A stretch of 64,000 bases of DNA from Caprella mutica (Eukaryota; Arthropoda; Malacostraca; Amphipoda; Caprellidae). The notes beneath the pieces were generated by a model. It did no database searches. It had not been told where the DNA came from and worked only from the letters and a program-made list of their open reading frames with translations. This document shows positions 12,101 to 27,100 of this stretch, one piece after another. Position 1 is the first letter of the stretch; each line of letters starts with the position of its first letter. The stretch lies in the NCBI GenBank assembly GCA_947561585.1, contig CANNZV010000849.1, positions 1-64,000 of the forward strand, given 5' to 3'. The position numbers and the translations under genes were made by a program.

Positions 12101-15100
12101 TACTAGATCAGAAAATCTCATAACATGTATGCTTGTGGAACTGTTAGAGGGTAGAGAAAACCTTAGAGGACTGTTCAAGGATGTGATGTCTGATAACCTT
12201 ATATGAAAAGAGAGATATTGTTGGTAAATATTCTGCTAAGGAAGTCATTGGTCAAATGGTTGGATACAAAGCCTGTTTTGAGGTTATTGACGATTGATTC
12301 TGACGATACGAATTATGGATGACACTAAAAGGAGACTTCGATAAGGTCAAGACAGAGGATTCCAACCAAGTGCAATGATACAAATATGATCTAATGTACT
12401 CAATAAAAATTTAACAGTTGTTTCCTATGGTCGAAAAGTACAAAGAAAAGTTTTACAACAGGCATTTTTGGGAATATTTGATATTGGCACTATCAATTGT
12501 TTCACTATCTATCAATATATTGTGTAATCAACGTAGAAATTTGTGCTGCCTCAAGAAAAGTCTGACCACAAACTGTTTGTGAGATGTTTGAAATGTAATA
12601 TACACTTGAATCTGAAAAGAAAACTTCAACGGTTGAGTATAAAATCCAGTTAAAATATGAATTTGAAATTGTAAAATACTGCAATGATAATTTCGGTTAC
12701 AAAACGAAGTTCAATTATTATATAAACCCAATTTGTTCCATCTCTCATATACACTTTGCACAATATATGTTCAAACCTACAGCCAAACTGATTTAGACTG
12801 GTCTGATGATTCGGCCATTCGGTCATAATGGGTGGGATTCCACCCAAATATTAAATTTAATATTTCTAAAAAATTACAAAAGAAAAATAGTAATTTGGAC
12901 TAAAAATAATAATTATACACCCTTAGCTATCATATAGGCAGAATATTTTGAAAAAAAAATAGTTCCTCATAAATTTTCGGGTGTGAATGACTTAACTCAT
13001 TTTAAAAAGTACCTGCAACTCACAACGTACAGATAGGAGCAAATTCAAACCATTCATATGCATAAGTCAAAACAGACTAAATTTGATTTGATTTGACTAA
13101 TTCTTTCTCTGTGTGTGGGTTGGTGAAATGATTGGAAGGACCGGATACTACTTTTGGTCAAAGTTGAAAAGAATCGGCAAGGGACGTTACTTTCTACGGT
13201 TGTGAATTTATTTAGGTTGGAATAGTTTGATAAAAAAAGTAATACATAATAACATATATCATAATTCTGTAGGAAGTTCATCTTTCAGGCAATTTTTGTA
13301 AAAATTACCGAGTATCAAAATATTCACACAAATTTAAACATTTTAAAATGTTTTTCAGCAAGTATAAAGTGGTAGAAATAAATATAAACGACCCCTAAAA
13401 GTGTTAATAACTTTAAAAAGGGCAAATTCAAGCGTCAACATTTGAGTGTAGCTTATATGTTGCATGAATAATAAACTGTTAGAGCAGTTTTTTTGATAAT
13501 TTAACAGGGGAAAAATTATAAGTAAAAGTTTAATTTTAGGGTTTGAAATGAGTATAAAACATCTTTGAAAAACTGTTCTATCCGATCTTCTACGCAGTGC
13601 AAACGAAAGAAGAAGTTAAAAATCAATTTGTTAGCAATCATCACTCTGTTACAGATCTCTAACTCACAGATAAAAACAGTGATAATTTGATAAATAACAA
13701 GACCTGAAAATGCCTCGGAATTCTCCTCTTACTAACATTGAAAAAGGTAAAATTTCAGCTTTTAACCATTCGGGAAAATCAGTCAGTTTCATCGCAAAGG
13801 AGTTATCGAGGTCTTGTACTGTTGTGAGTAATTTTTTGGGAGGATCCTGAAGGATATGGAGCTAAAAACATCCAGGTCGTCCACCGAAAATGACCAACGC
13901 TGCCAAACGTCGACTATTTCGTGAGGCTTCTAAGGGTCAGTCAAGCTTTAGAGAACTGCAACAGTCTCTGGAACTTTCAGTCACTCCAAAACGAGTTCAT
14001 TAAATGTTGCATGATTCACCCAATTTTGTTTATCGTCACAGGAACACAGCTCCTGCTCTGACTGTCAAACACAAAATGTTACGCGTTGATTAGGTGAGGG
14101 AAAAAGTGACGTAGACGAAGCAAAATTTGGAAAATGTGGTCTTTTCTGACGAAAAGAAATTTAATTTAGACGGACCCGATGGATCTCAGTGCTACTGGCA
14201 TGACGTGAGGAAGGAACAGCAGCTGTTTTTAAAAGAGACCATTTGGTGGAGGATCTTTGATGATCTGGGGAGCCTTTTCTGCTGCTGGTAATGCTGAACT
14301 TGTCATGGAAGGAAGACAAAACTCTCAAAGATACATCAAGGTTCTTAAGAAAAGTCTTCTTCCATTTTTGAGTGTTGCTCATAACAAAAATGCCACTTTT
14401 CAGCATGATAATGCAGCCATCCACAATTTAAGAATCACAAAAAACTGAATCCAAGAGAAGAATATTAAAGTTCTGGACTGGCCTGCAAAGTCACCCGACT
14501 GGAACCCAATCGAGAATCTTCGAGAAATATTATCAAGGAGGGTTTACCACAAAGGATGCCAATTTCCTTATAGAGAATCCCTCAAAAGATCAATTAAACA
14601 GTGTTGGGGTGAAATATTACACCTGAAAACCTCCAAAATTTCATTGGGTCAATGCAGAATAGGTGCACTGAAGTACTGCAAGAAAAAAGGAAATTCATGT
14701 AAATTTTGAAATTTGTGTAAATTTGACTTAAATACAGTTTTTCAAAGATGTTTTATACTCATTTCCAACCCTAAAATTAAACTTTTACTTATTATTTTTT
14801 CCCTGTTAAATTATCAAAAAAACTCTTTAACAGTTTATTATTCATGCAACATATAAGCTACACTCAAATGTTGACGGCTAAAATTGCCCTTTTTAAAAGT
14901 TATTGTTTTAAGAAGGTGTCTTATACTTATTTCCACCACTTTATATTTACTTGATACATTAATATCATTGAGCTTTTCAATTTTACCTGCAGTTCGATGG
15001 CTATGTCAATATACTTTAACTCTTCTGGGTTTTGCCGGCATCTCTATAATGTACGGAAATAGAGTGAGCATCTCGATCGCCATAATATCCATGGTAAGAA

Positions 15101-18100
15101 AGAACCATACTCTCGTCGATGTCTCATCTAGCAATGACAACTTTTCATGTCCTTTCCACGAGGATTCCTTCCAGACAGAAGTTATAGGGGTAAGCATTTC
15201 CTATTTTATTTTATATTTATTCCTGTAATTTTGACATTAAAGAATTACATGGTCATCTTGCGAGTATACATACAGTATGATGACGCGTTAGGTATAAGGT
15301 ATTTATCTGCTATTCTTGAAAAAATATTTTGCTCGAATCGAGATGAGGGAATTTGCTCTACTAAAATATATGTCTTTCGGTCTGTTTTGGTGTTATTGAA
15401 TTTGTGTTAAAATCTAACTTCTATTGTGTAAATATTTTCAAATCGTTTATGATATCCCATCATTTATATCTAAACATAGAATTTACCTTTCAATACTTTA
15501 AATTATTAAATTACATAACAGCAAGCAATCTCCATTATATAAATTGAGTCGTTGTTACTCTTCTCCATTTCTGAATGGTTGTTGCACAATGTCTAACGTA
15601 AAAATAGGGCGTTGCAGTGCCCTCTCAAACCTATGATGTACGTAAGCGTGCTCTGGCTAAAAACAAAATTTTAGATTAATGGGAAAATTATCAACGAATG
15701 TTCTAAAAAATATTCACGGGTTTTCGAGTATTACATTTCTCTACATAGAATTGGCACCCGGAAACGTGCCTCACGATTTAAGGTTGATTAATAAGGTTGT
15801 ATTTATTATATAATTAGTAATAGCAATTCTTCAAGGCAATTGTGAGAACCAGAAATGAAGAATTGTTGATAATAATTATTTTAATTTATTTACCGTTAGA
15901 ATGTTGAAAATATTTTACACTGGAAAAGGGAACATTCTACGATTTTAATGAAATGTTGGATATTTCCCAATTTATTCAAAATAATTAAACATGAAATATA
16001 ACTTTAAATTACTATTTACAGAAAAAAAATGGATATAAACTTACTTCCCATAGTTAACGGACCCTTGTTCCGATATTTTCCTATTTATCCCATTAATAAC
16101 CAAGTTATAATCATTTGAAATTCAGTTTTGTACTTCACAAAATACTTGAAAACACAATAATTTGATACCACTTTCTAAAAGGCTACAAATTTTCCATTCT
16201 CTAGAATAGAGTGTTGGGAATTAAATAATTAATAAATAATAAAATATATGCATGATATTAATGATTATACCTATAGTGTGCTCCTCTGAGCATCTTATAC
16301 CTTACTTGTGTCTTAATATATTACCCTTGTCATTGTTTTTTGTGTTGTTGTTGTTGTTGTTTTTGTTGTTGTTGTGGGTTGTTTCACACGAATCTAGCTA
16401 AATAGTCCAATCTGTTTGTTATTTCAGATATTAATAATATGCCAAATTCTTTTTAATTGAAGCCGTAATAAAGAGCTTGTGTTTAAATAACTTTATATAT
16501 AGGCCTAATTAAGTAATAATCGTATGTATATCCTTTTTTTAGTAATATTGCTCCATGCAATAAGTCACTGACAGACAGATGTAAAAAATGAAACATGAAT
16601 TTTCTGCTCTTATATATACATTATAATTATGTATTTATTTATCTAGCTAGGTAAGTATAAATGATAAAATAAGGCAGATCTGAACAGGTGCCATAGATTT
16701 AATTTATGATATATAAAATATACTTATGTGGTACCATGTACCATTCACCATGTACAAATATTGTATGCAGAAGATTATAAAGGCACGGCGTCATACCAGT
16801 ATTAGCCTTTTAAAAATAAATTCAATTTCTTAATGTGAAATGTGGCCAATAATTAATTTTTGAAAATTAATCTTAGAAAGAAGGAGAGTTTGACTGGGCT
16901 GCATCAGAACAAGGCTTGCTGCTGGGTTCAAGCTATTGGGGCTATACCCTCACCAACATTGTGGGTGGAATAGCAGCAGAGCGATACGGAAGCAGACTGG
17001 TGATGGGTGGCGGCATTCTAGGGTGTTCAATTCTCACCCTCATCTCTCCTGTTGCTGCTAGAGTCTCGATAATCTTTTTCATTGTTGTCAGAGTAGTTGC
17101 GGGTTTTTGTGATGTAATTATTTGATGTGATGATATGAATAATTTATTTTGTATACTATAATTCACGGACGTTGGTCAATATAATATAATATAAAAATTT
17201 ATTTCGTATATCAGGGAGTTTCATTCCCAGCAATGAATGCTCTTTTGGCTTCATGGGCTTTACCCGAAGAAAGGTCCAGATTTTCAGGCATGGCTTATAC
17301 TGGTATGTAAAATTCGGTAAATCATAGAAGTATTATATAAAAAATTAAATGAAAATGATAGTTTATGACTCTCCAAATTTATTTTGCTACACAATTTATA
17401 AAATCACGGATAATATAGTGATATCTTAATCTCCACTAGGTGGCCGGTCAATTGATCCCCGATCAAAAAATCCTGCAGTCAATTATTGGTCCCTGGTCAT
17501 TTGATTAGCTTACAATAATTTCTTATGCTATTTATATCTATATACAAATTATCAATAAATAAAACTTGTGAAACAAATTTTGTATTTACTATACATATAT
17601 ATGTATAATAAATTTGATATATAATATAAAAATAAACAGAATTAAAACAGCTAGAACTGAATACTGCATAGAATTATTTTTTATTTACAATTATTTTGCA
17701 TTTACAACTAGTTTGAAAATATATTGCAGGTTTTATTTAAAGAAGGTCTGCTTCTTCTGGCAGGGGGGCCTTTGAATAAAATTTAGAAAAATATTACAGG
17801 TAATAAGAAATATTAACCTGCTATTGATTGGTTCATTTACAAGCTATAAGTAATGTGCCTGTGTTTTCAGTTTCAGGTGACTTACTTTTCCCAATACACA
17901 ACTTCCTCTACTGTCTATCTCTCAATCAACTTCCTTTACAGACACGTGGGAATCGACCTCAAAAATCTTTCAAACAACTAACAACTGGGTTTTGAGTTCT
18001 ACTCCTTTTATAGCTACAGTTTCTTTTCAGTTACATTCATTAGGCCTGATTAGAAAAGGTATTACACAATAAGATCTATTGGCTAATTGGTCGCAGGTAA

Positions 18101-21100
18101 ATATTTGAAACTATTGTCCTGTATCTACAAAAGCTTAACTATTTGATATTTCCAATATATATCTGAAAACATTTTTCATTTCTCTAGACTAAGCTTTTTC
18201 TCTGACACTTCTATATAATACTTCATTTTTATCTAAACAGCTTTCTTTAACAAAGGTCTATCCTCATGAGTTTGGCCTATTGAGTTCCATTATTTAAGGC
18301 AAAGAAGGCCACTACTGTACATATATTACTTTAATAAGATATAGTTACACTTACCTTATTATTTCGTACATTTATATAATCAAATAAACTTGTATATAAA
18401 TAGTACAAGATTTTCATTTAATAATAATCTGAGATTGTTTACCTCCACTAGCATTTCATTTAAATAATGTTAAAGAAAACTTACAAAGTATAAATCCCAA
18501 CAGAACTAATTCTCAGTTCGTATAACAACCTCTTTTTCAGATACATGTACTGTTCGTTGTACGAGCTTTACCTTCACACTGTTATAAGTTCATGTTAATT
18601 TTTATGCATTCAATTATATTTTAGTTTATATTTTAGACCAAAAGCATGAGCCCGCTCAATGTATATATCACAAATCGCATTCATGACAAGTCAAGTAAGT
18701 GTTGGACATTCTCGCCAATATTTCTCTTTAGGTATATAGACTATACTTCAGGAGTAACGTTGACAATTTGATGCTGTTTTGCTGTAACTATATATTACGA
18801 TCATGCAGGTGGGATAGATTTTAAAATAGTATACTTAAGTATTTTACTATAAAATTATTTTTGATCTATCCCACCTGCAAGATGATAGCTAATAGGTACT
18901 GCGAGAACAGCTTTTAACTGAAAACTATCAATAAAATTTTCAAAACTTATTCCTCAATTAGTTTCCATACCAGAGAAATAATTACGAGACATGTTCCTGA
19001 TTTATTTGACTTGTCATATGTGCAAATTGTAATAGGAGTTAATTGGTTATGCCTTAATAAGAGTGTACGTACAGTGTACATTTGATTTTACCATTAATCA
19101 TTCCTTATTGCTAGAATGTAAATTTGAAAATATTTATTGTTAATCAATTGAAGAAAAGATTTTATTTTTTGTTTGCTGTTTTGCCCTTATTAGTTTAAGG
19201 TTCATATATCAATTATCATGTTATTTATATGATATATACATCAAATCGATAAAAAATGAATAAAGGGTATATTGAAGGAAAATGTGACTGATAATCAAGT
19301 GACTGTCAATCAAATGGTATGGGGATCAAATGACCGAGAATCAAATGACCGAGAATCAAATGATCGAGGATCAAATGACCGGGAATCAAATGACCGAGGA
19401 TTAATTGACCTAGACCCCTAAATCCAAGTCTGAATTTTACATATACTATTAACCTGGACGATAACAATATTTCTTTTTAACGGAAGGCATATATTTTGGA
19501 ACTGTGATATCATTGTCATTGACTGGAATGATGTGCAGCAGTAATTTCATGGGAGGATGGCCTTCCGTATTTTACATTTCCGGTATTATGGGCATCACTT
19601 GGTCCATTATCTGGTTCACATTGATTCGTGATACGCCTGATAACCATCCTAGAATTTCCGACTGGGAATATAGGAAGCTACGCCCGATCACTGCACTGGT
19701 CAAGAGAGAAGGAAAAAGAGTTAGTAGACCAATATCTGAAAATATCTGCTAGGAATTGAAACCATTAATTAAATTATATTTCATTTCAGGCTATCCCTTG
19801 GAAACACATTATGACTAGTTTGCCTTTCTGGGGAACATCAGTCATGCAATTTGGATATAATTGGGGTCTTTATACTATAATGGCAGAATTACCAACCTAT
19901 CTCAGCCACATTCAACACATGGAAATTAAGAATGTAAGAGTCAAGATTTCGCAATATACAACTTACTAGGTATACTAGTAAATCAATATACATTGCTTGC
20001 CAGATTCTTATTTAAACGATTTTTTTTCTTTTTCATAAAAAAATAGTGGATCTTGGTATATTATACAGTGTTGCCATTAAAATTAACAAGTTTCAAATAT
20101 TATTATTTGACCATAATATTGCTCACAATTATTAATTACTTTTCCAGATTGGATTACTGTGCAGCATTCCATACATGATCACAGTTTTAGTATCTGTTTC
20201 ATTCACTAACCTTATGACTGCACTGACAATAAGGGGCAACATCAGTATACTAAATGTCAGGAGACTCTCCATGATTCTAGGTAGATATTTAGTCTTTCTA
20301 GGTAGATATTTAGGCATTCTAGGTAGATATTTAGACATTCTAGGTAGATATTTAGACATTCTAGGTAGATATTTAGACTTTCTAGGTAGATATTTAGACA
20401 TTCTAGGTAGATATTTAGACATTCTAGGTAGATATTTAGACATTCTAGGTAGATATTTAGACTTACTAGGTAGATATTTAGACATTCTAGGTAGATATTT
20501 AGACATTCTAGGTAGATATTTAGACTTTCTAGGTAGATATTTAGACATTCTAGGTAGATATTTAGACATTTTAGGTAGATATTTAGACTTTCTAGGTAGA
20601 TATTTAGACATTCTAGGTAGATATTAAGACTTTCTAGGTAGATATTTAGACATTCTAGGTAGATATTTAGACATTTTAGGTAGATATTTAGACATTCTAG
20701 GTAGATATTTAGACATTCTAGGTAGATATTTAGACATTCTAGGTAGATATTTAGACATTCTAGGTTGATATTTAGACATTCTAGGTAGATATTTAGACTT
20801 ACTAGGTAGATATTTAGACATTCTAGGTAGATATTTAGACATTCTAGGTAGATATTTAGACTTTCTAGGTAGATATTTAGACATTCTAGGTAGATATTTA
20901 GACATTTTAGGTAGATATTTAGACTTTCTAGGTAGATATTTAGACATTCTAGGTAGATATTAAGACTTTCTAGGTAGATATTTAGACATTCTAGGTAGAT
21001 ATTTAGACATTTTAGGTAGATATTTAGACATTCTAGGTAGATATTTAGACATTCTAGGTAGATATTTAGACATTCTAGGTAGATATTTAGACATTCTAGG

Positions 21101-24100
21101 TTGATATTTAGACATTCTAGGTAGATATTTAGACATTCTAGGTAGATATTTAGATATTCTAGGTAGATATTTAGACATTCTAGGTAGATATTTAGACATT
21201 TTAGGTAGATATTTAGACATTCTAGGTAGATATTAAGACTTTCTAGGTAGATATTTAGACATTCTAGGTAGATATTTAGACATTCTAGGTAGATATTTAG
21301 ACATTCTAGGTAGATATTTAGACATTCTAGGTAGATATTTAGACATTCTAGGTAGATATTTAGACATTCTAGGTAGATATTTAGACATTCTAGGTTGATA
21401 TTTAGACATTCTAGGTAGATATTTAGAAATTCTAGGTAGATATTTAGATATTCTAGGTAGATATTTAGACATTCTAGGTAGATATTTAGACATTTTAGGT
21501 AGATATTTAGACATTCTAGGTAGATATTTAGACTTTCTAGGTAGATATTTAGACATTCTAGGTAAATATTTAGACATTCTAGGTAGATATTTAGACATTT
21601 TAGGTAGATATTTAGACATCTAGGTAGATATTAAGACTTTCTAGTTAGATATTTAGACATTCTAGGTAGATATTTAGACATTCTAGGTAGATATTTAGAC
21701 ATTCTAGGTAGATATTTAGACATTCTAGGTAGATATTTAGACATTCTAGGTAGATATTTAGACATTCTAGGTAGATATTTAGACATTCTAGGTAGATATT
21801 TAGACATTCTAGGTAGATATTTAGACATTCTAGGTAGATATTTAGACATTCTAGGTAGATATTTAGACATTCTAGGTAGATATTTAGACATTCTAGGTAG
21901 ATATTTAGACATTCTAGGTAGATATTTAGACATTCTAGGTAGATATTTAGATATTCTAGGTAGATATTTAGACATTTTAGGTAGATATTTAGACATTCTA
22001 GGTAGATATTTAGACATTCTAGGTAGATATTTAGACATTCTAGGTAGATATTTAGATATTCTAGGTAGATATTTAGACATTCTAGGTAGATATTTAGACA
22101 TTTTAGGTAGATATTTAGACATTCTAGGTAGATATTTAGACATTCTAGGTATATATTTAGACATTTTATGTAGATATTTAGACATTCTAGGTAGATATTT
22201 AGACATTCTAGGTAGATATTTAGACATTCTAGGTAGATATTTAGACATTCTAGGTTGATATTTAGACATTCTAGGTAGATATTTAGACATTCTAGGTAGA
22301 TATTTAGATATCTAGGTAGATATTTAGACATTCTAGGTAGATATTTAGACATTTTAGGTAGATATTTAGACATTCTAGGTAGATATTAAGACTTTCTAGG
22401 TAGATATTTAGACATTCTAGGTAGATATTTAGACATTCTAGGTAGATATTTAGACATTCTAGGTAGATATTTAGACATTCTAGGTAGATATTTAGACATT
22501 CTAGGTAGATATTTAGACATTCTAGGTAGATATTCAGACATTCTAGGTTGATATTTAGACATTCTAGGTAGATATTTAGAAATTCTAGGTAGATATTTAG
22601 ATATTCTAGGTAGATATTTAGACATTCTAGGTAGATATTTAGACATTCTAGGTAGATATTTAGACATTCTAGGTAGATATTTAGACATTCTAGGTAGATA
22701 TTTAGACATTCTAGGTAGATATTTAGACATTCTAGGTAGATATTTAAATATTCTAGGTAGATATTTAGACATTTTAGGTAGATATTTAGACATTCTAGGT
22801 AGATATTTAGACATTCTAGGTAGATATTTAGACATTTTAGGTAGATATTTAGATATTCTAGGTAGATATTTAGACATTCTAGGTAGATATTTAGACATTT
22901 TAGGTAGATATTTAGACATTCTAGGTAGATATTTAGACATTCTAGGTATATATTTAGACATTTTATGTAGATATTTAGACATTCTAGGTAGATATTTAGA
23001 CATTCTAGGTAGATATTTAGACATTCTAGGTAGATATTTAGACATTCTAGGTTGATATTTAGACATTCTAGGTAGATATTTAGACATTCTAGGTAGATAT
23101 TTAGATATTCTAGGTAGATATTTAGACATTCTAGGTAGATATTTAGACATTTTAGGTAGATATTTAGACATTCTAGGTAGATATTAAGACTTTCTAGGTA
23201 GATATTTAGACATTCTAGGTAGATATTTAGACATTCTAGGTAGATATTTAGACATTCTAGGTAGATATTTAGACATTCTAGGTAGATATTTAGACATTCT
23301 AGGTAAATATTTAGACATTCTAGGTAGATATTTAGACATTCTAGGTTGATATTTAGACATTCTAGGTAGATATTTAGAAATTCTAGGTAGATATTTAGAT
23401 ATTCTAGGTAGATATTTAGACATTCTAGGTAGATATTTAGACATTTTAGGTAGATATTTAGACATTCTAGGTAGATATTTAGACTTTCTAGGTAGATATT
23501 TAGACATTCTAGGTAAATATTTAGACATTCTAGGTAGATATTTAGACATTTTAGGTAGATATTTAGACATCTAGGTAGATATTAAGACTTTCTAGTTAGA
23601 TATTTAGACATTCTAGGTAGATATTTAGACATTCTAGGTAGATATTTAGACATTCTAGGTAGATATTTAGACATTCTAGGTAGATATTTAGACATTCTAG
23701 GTAGATATTTAGACATTCTAGGTAGATATTTAGACATTCTAGGTAGATATTTAGACATTCTAGGTAGATATTTAGACATTCTAGGTAGATATTTAGACAT
23801 TCTAGGTAGATATTTAGACATTCGAGGTAGATATTTAGACATTCTAGGTAGATATTTAGACATTCTAGGTAGATATTTAGACATTCTAGGTAGATATTTA
23901 GACATTCTAGGTAGATATTTAGATATTCTAGGTAGATATTTAGACATTTTAGGTAGATATTTAGACATTCTAGGTAGATATTTAGACATTCTAGGTAGAT
24001 ATTTAGACATTCTAGGTAGATATTTAGACATTCTAGGTAGATATTTAGACATCATGTGCAAGTGAATAAAAATAATGTGTTTTTTATTATTTGATTTGTT

Positions 24101-27100
24101 TTTCACGATTATCAAAATTGATTTTGTTACAGCGGGTTATGGGCCAATGTTGGGTATGATGAGTATGTGTCTCGTCGGATGTAACTCTACTCTAGCTATT
24201 GTTATCATATGTCTCTCAGTCGGTATATGCGGCACTAGCTATGCGGGGTGAGTAGATCTAAATATTATAAATATAGTTACAAATAACTCCTTATCGGTCC
24301 TATGAATACATTTAGTTATTTAACCACTAATTTTTCATCAACCTGGCTTTTAAGTTTAGTTTAAATGACTAAATATGGTGAAAAGGACGATTAAAGAGTT
24401 AAATTAACAATGAAAACCAGCTGTGCTGAACGATGGTGAGTTAAAAGTAAAAGATAAGGTATATAAAAGGTAGATGATTTCATTGTGTATTTCATTGAAG
24501 ATCTGACGAAAAAAGCCGACCTATATTTAAATTTTGATTGAGAGATTGTTTCCAACACTTCAAATGTAGGGTTTGAAAGCTTGGAGAAATGTGACTCACG
24601 AATATTAACATTTTATTTACTGTTATCTGAATTTGACTTCATGATTCGATATATAATTTAAATTTAGATAATTTAGTAATATATTCAATATTTATCAGAT
24701 AATTTACGAATTTTGATATAGGTACATGTGCTCCTACGCGGACTTGTCACCTCAGTTTGCTGGCACTCTCTTTGGTCTCTCAAACACCCTTGCTTCCATT
24801 CCTGGATTCTTATCTCCTATCATCACAGGATTCATCACTAAAAATAATGTAAGTTAAAAATATTGATTTTTCATTCACTGAGTGATAATAATTGATGGTT
24901 AAAATATTTCCTAATTTTATTCTATGTTTATTTACATGCATTCAGAAATAAAAAATAGTCACATATTTTTTTAAAGGCCCTGCCACAAGAAGCGGACTTT
25001 CTTTAAATAATTTAAAAGATATAACTTTATTTAGACAATGAACATTAAAAAAAGGATATGCTTCTCTGCTCTACGATCATGACTCCGATCATCGCCAATG
25101 GTAGTGGCCTCCAACCGACTGTGAGGTGCCTATAGCAGATCACAGGGCAAAACCCTAACTGCGGTCATCATACTTTTCCTTGACCGACGTCAGGATACTG
25201 AAAGCATTGCCCCTCTGAACTTCCAAACCATCCCACGGCTCTAACCAAAAGGTGTCTATCATATCATCATTGACGTCGTTAATGCGACGGCCAATTTCAG
25301 CAAAGATTGAGCCTGTCGTTTCACCGTAGCTACCTGTCGTTTCGACTGCTATGGGTTCGAACCGATATCGAATGCCAAGAGCCGCATATTTGCGTATTTT
25401 GCGTATTGCATATTTGCGCTATCAGGCAACAAAGCCGAGTCCATAAAATAAGTCGCCGCGTAAGTGTCTACACATGTTGCATCCCACCAAAGAAACCTCC
25501 CATCTGTAAAGGGGAAGAACTGAAATATCACCAGGCCGCTTACCATCTCCCCTATCAATCCCCAGAGGCTCAAGACTGGAGGGATACCACCTGAAATCAA
25601 AGCTCTCTTAATAACATCATCCAGGGCTTCATATCTCGGATGGTGTCCAGCACTGTAGCGACATGATAGATTGAAAAGCCCAATTGAATCCACCCTGAGC
25701 CGCATCGGCACACGTGTGGGTCACATATGTCCGCACCAACATGCAGCGCAATTGCAACCCGAAATGACTCTGCGTCGAGTAGCGTTCCAAGCGTGAGAAC
25801 TGGAAGCGCATGTAGCCAAAGCCCACTCTCTCTACATGCAGATACCAGCAAACGTGCCCTAGAACACTGATCAACCTCCTCGAGCAGTCTGGCCACAGTG
25901 GCTACCAACTTAGGCTCATCCCATGACCTCTGCCGACTTTCCATCGCTCCCTCAGCCAAAGCTAAACCTTCACTTTGCCATTTCTGCACTGCTGCTGAAA
26001 GCTCTCGGTTATCCCCAATCTGTGTTTTGCAGATAATGGATCTAACCAAATCCTCGGTAACATGGAAGGAAGAAATGAATGCGGGTAGCGCAATGTCCTT
26101 AGACATCCTGATTCCTAACCCCCAAACCTTACGGGCAACGATGCCTGCACGAGTGCGTCTCCATCAAGCTTAACGTTGGTCACCATCGAAAGAGCTGATA
26201 CAATGACCCTGTCGAACTGTGAAAGATCCTCATGATTTCTGTAAGCTGATTGAGAACTACCAAGCTTTTGCTTTAGCTACTCCAGAACTGTTAGAGTAGC
26301 TAAAGTAAAAGCTTGGTGGTTCTTAATCAGTCTCAACCTTGACGAAAGCCTCTCCAAATCTTCCCTCTTCTCAGCAACAGCTGCTGGTATACCCCTCTCC
26401 ATGCGTGGTGCTCCCAGCATAAACGCCTCAAAGCGTTCCCTACAACAATAGGACGCACACCTCCGTCCATTTTCCCCAAAGCACTCAAAGTGGCTCCATA
26501 GAATACCGGTCTAGCAAATTCTGGAAAATCTCCCTTCAAAATTAGGTTAACAAAGATCGTTAAGGTGATTAGTAACCTGGTGCCTGCCTCATATGCTTTA
26601 CGGTAGACTAGAGACTGCAGGTGACATGGACGTAACCGACCAAGACTACCCGCTAAGCCTTTCCTGTACGAAGACAAAGCCTTCCTGATATCTTCCTCAC
26701 TAGCAACGTGCGGCTAGCAGTCATCTCGTGGCCCTGCAGGCAACAAGAAGTCCTCAGGAGCAGGAGCGTGTTTCCGTTAGAGGGCCGCCAAAGTTTCGTC
26801 ATTTTCAAGCGAAATCTCCGACGACGAAGCCAACAGACACACTGCTCCGGTTATGTCTCCTTCAGACAACTTATCGGACGCACCGTTGTTTACCAAGTTT
26901 AATAAGAAAAAGTAGAACAAAGGGAGGTAAAACTATTCTTGTTTAAAAATTTTCAATCAAACGATTCAGATTTTAAAATCGATATTCCGTGACATTCATT
27001 TCATTTGGAATGATTACAATGAATAAATATGAAAAATTGTTGTCTGCAACCCAATTCGAATAAAAGGAATCGTACATCCGGGAACGAAAAATCTGCTAAC

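Noticed and set aside
20132..24115. Long frames of repeated MSKYLPR or ILGRYLD residues on both strands
   Set aside because: They come from a 21-bp tandem unit that lacks stops in several frames; there is no non-repeat coding sequence or start context. Only the + strand extension of exon 7 is worth testing.
25300..25720. Protein frames on the + strand near 25300-26170 and a possible tRNA B-box (GGTTCGAAC at about 25346)
   Set aside because: The - strand encodes clear LINE motifs here; the + frames are shadows. No cloverleaf or A-box accompanies the B-box-like word.
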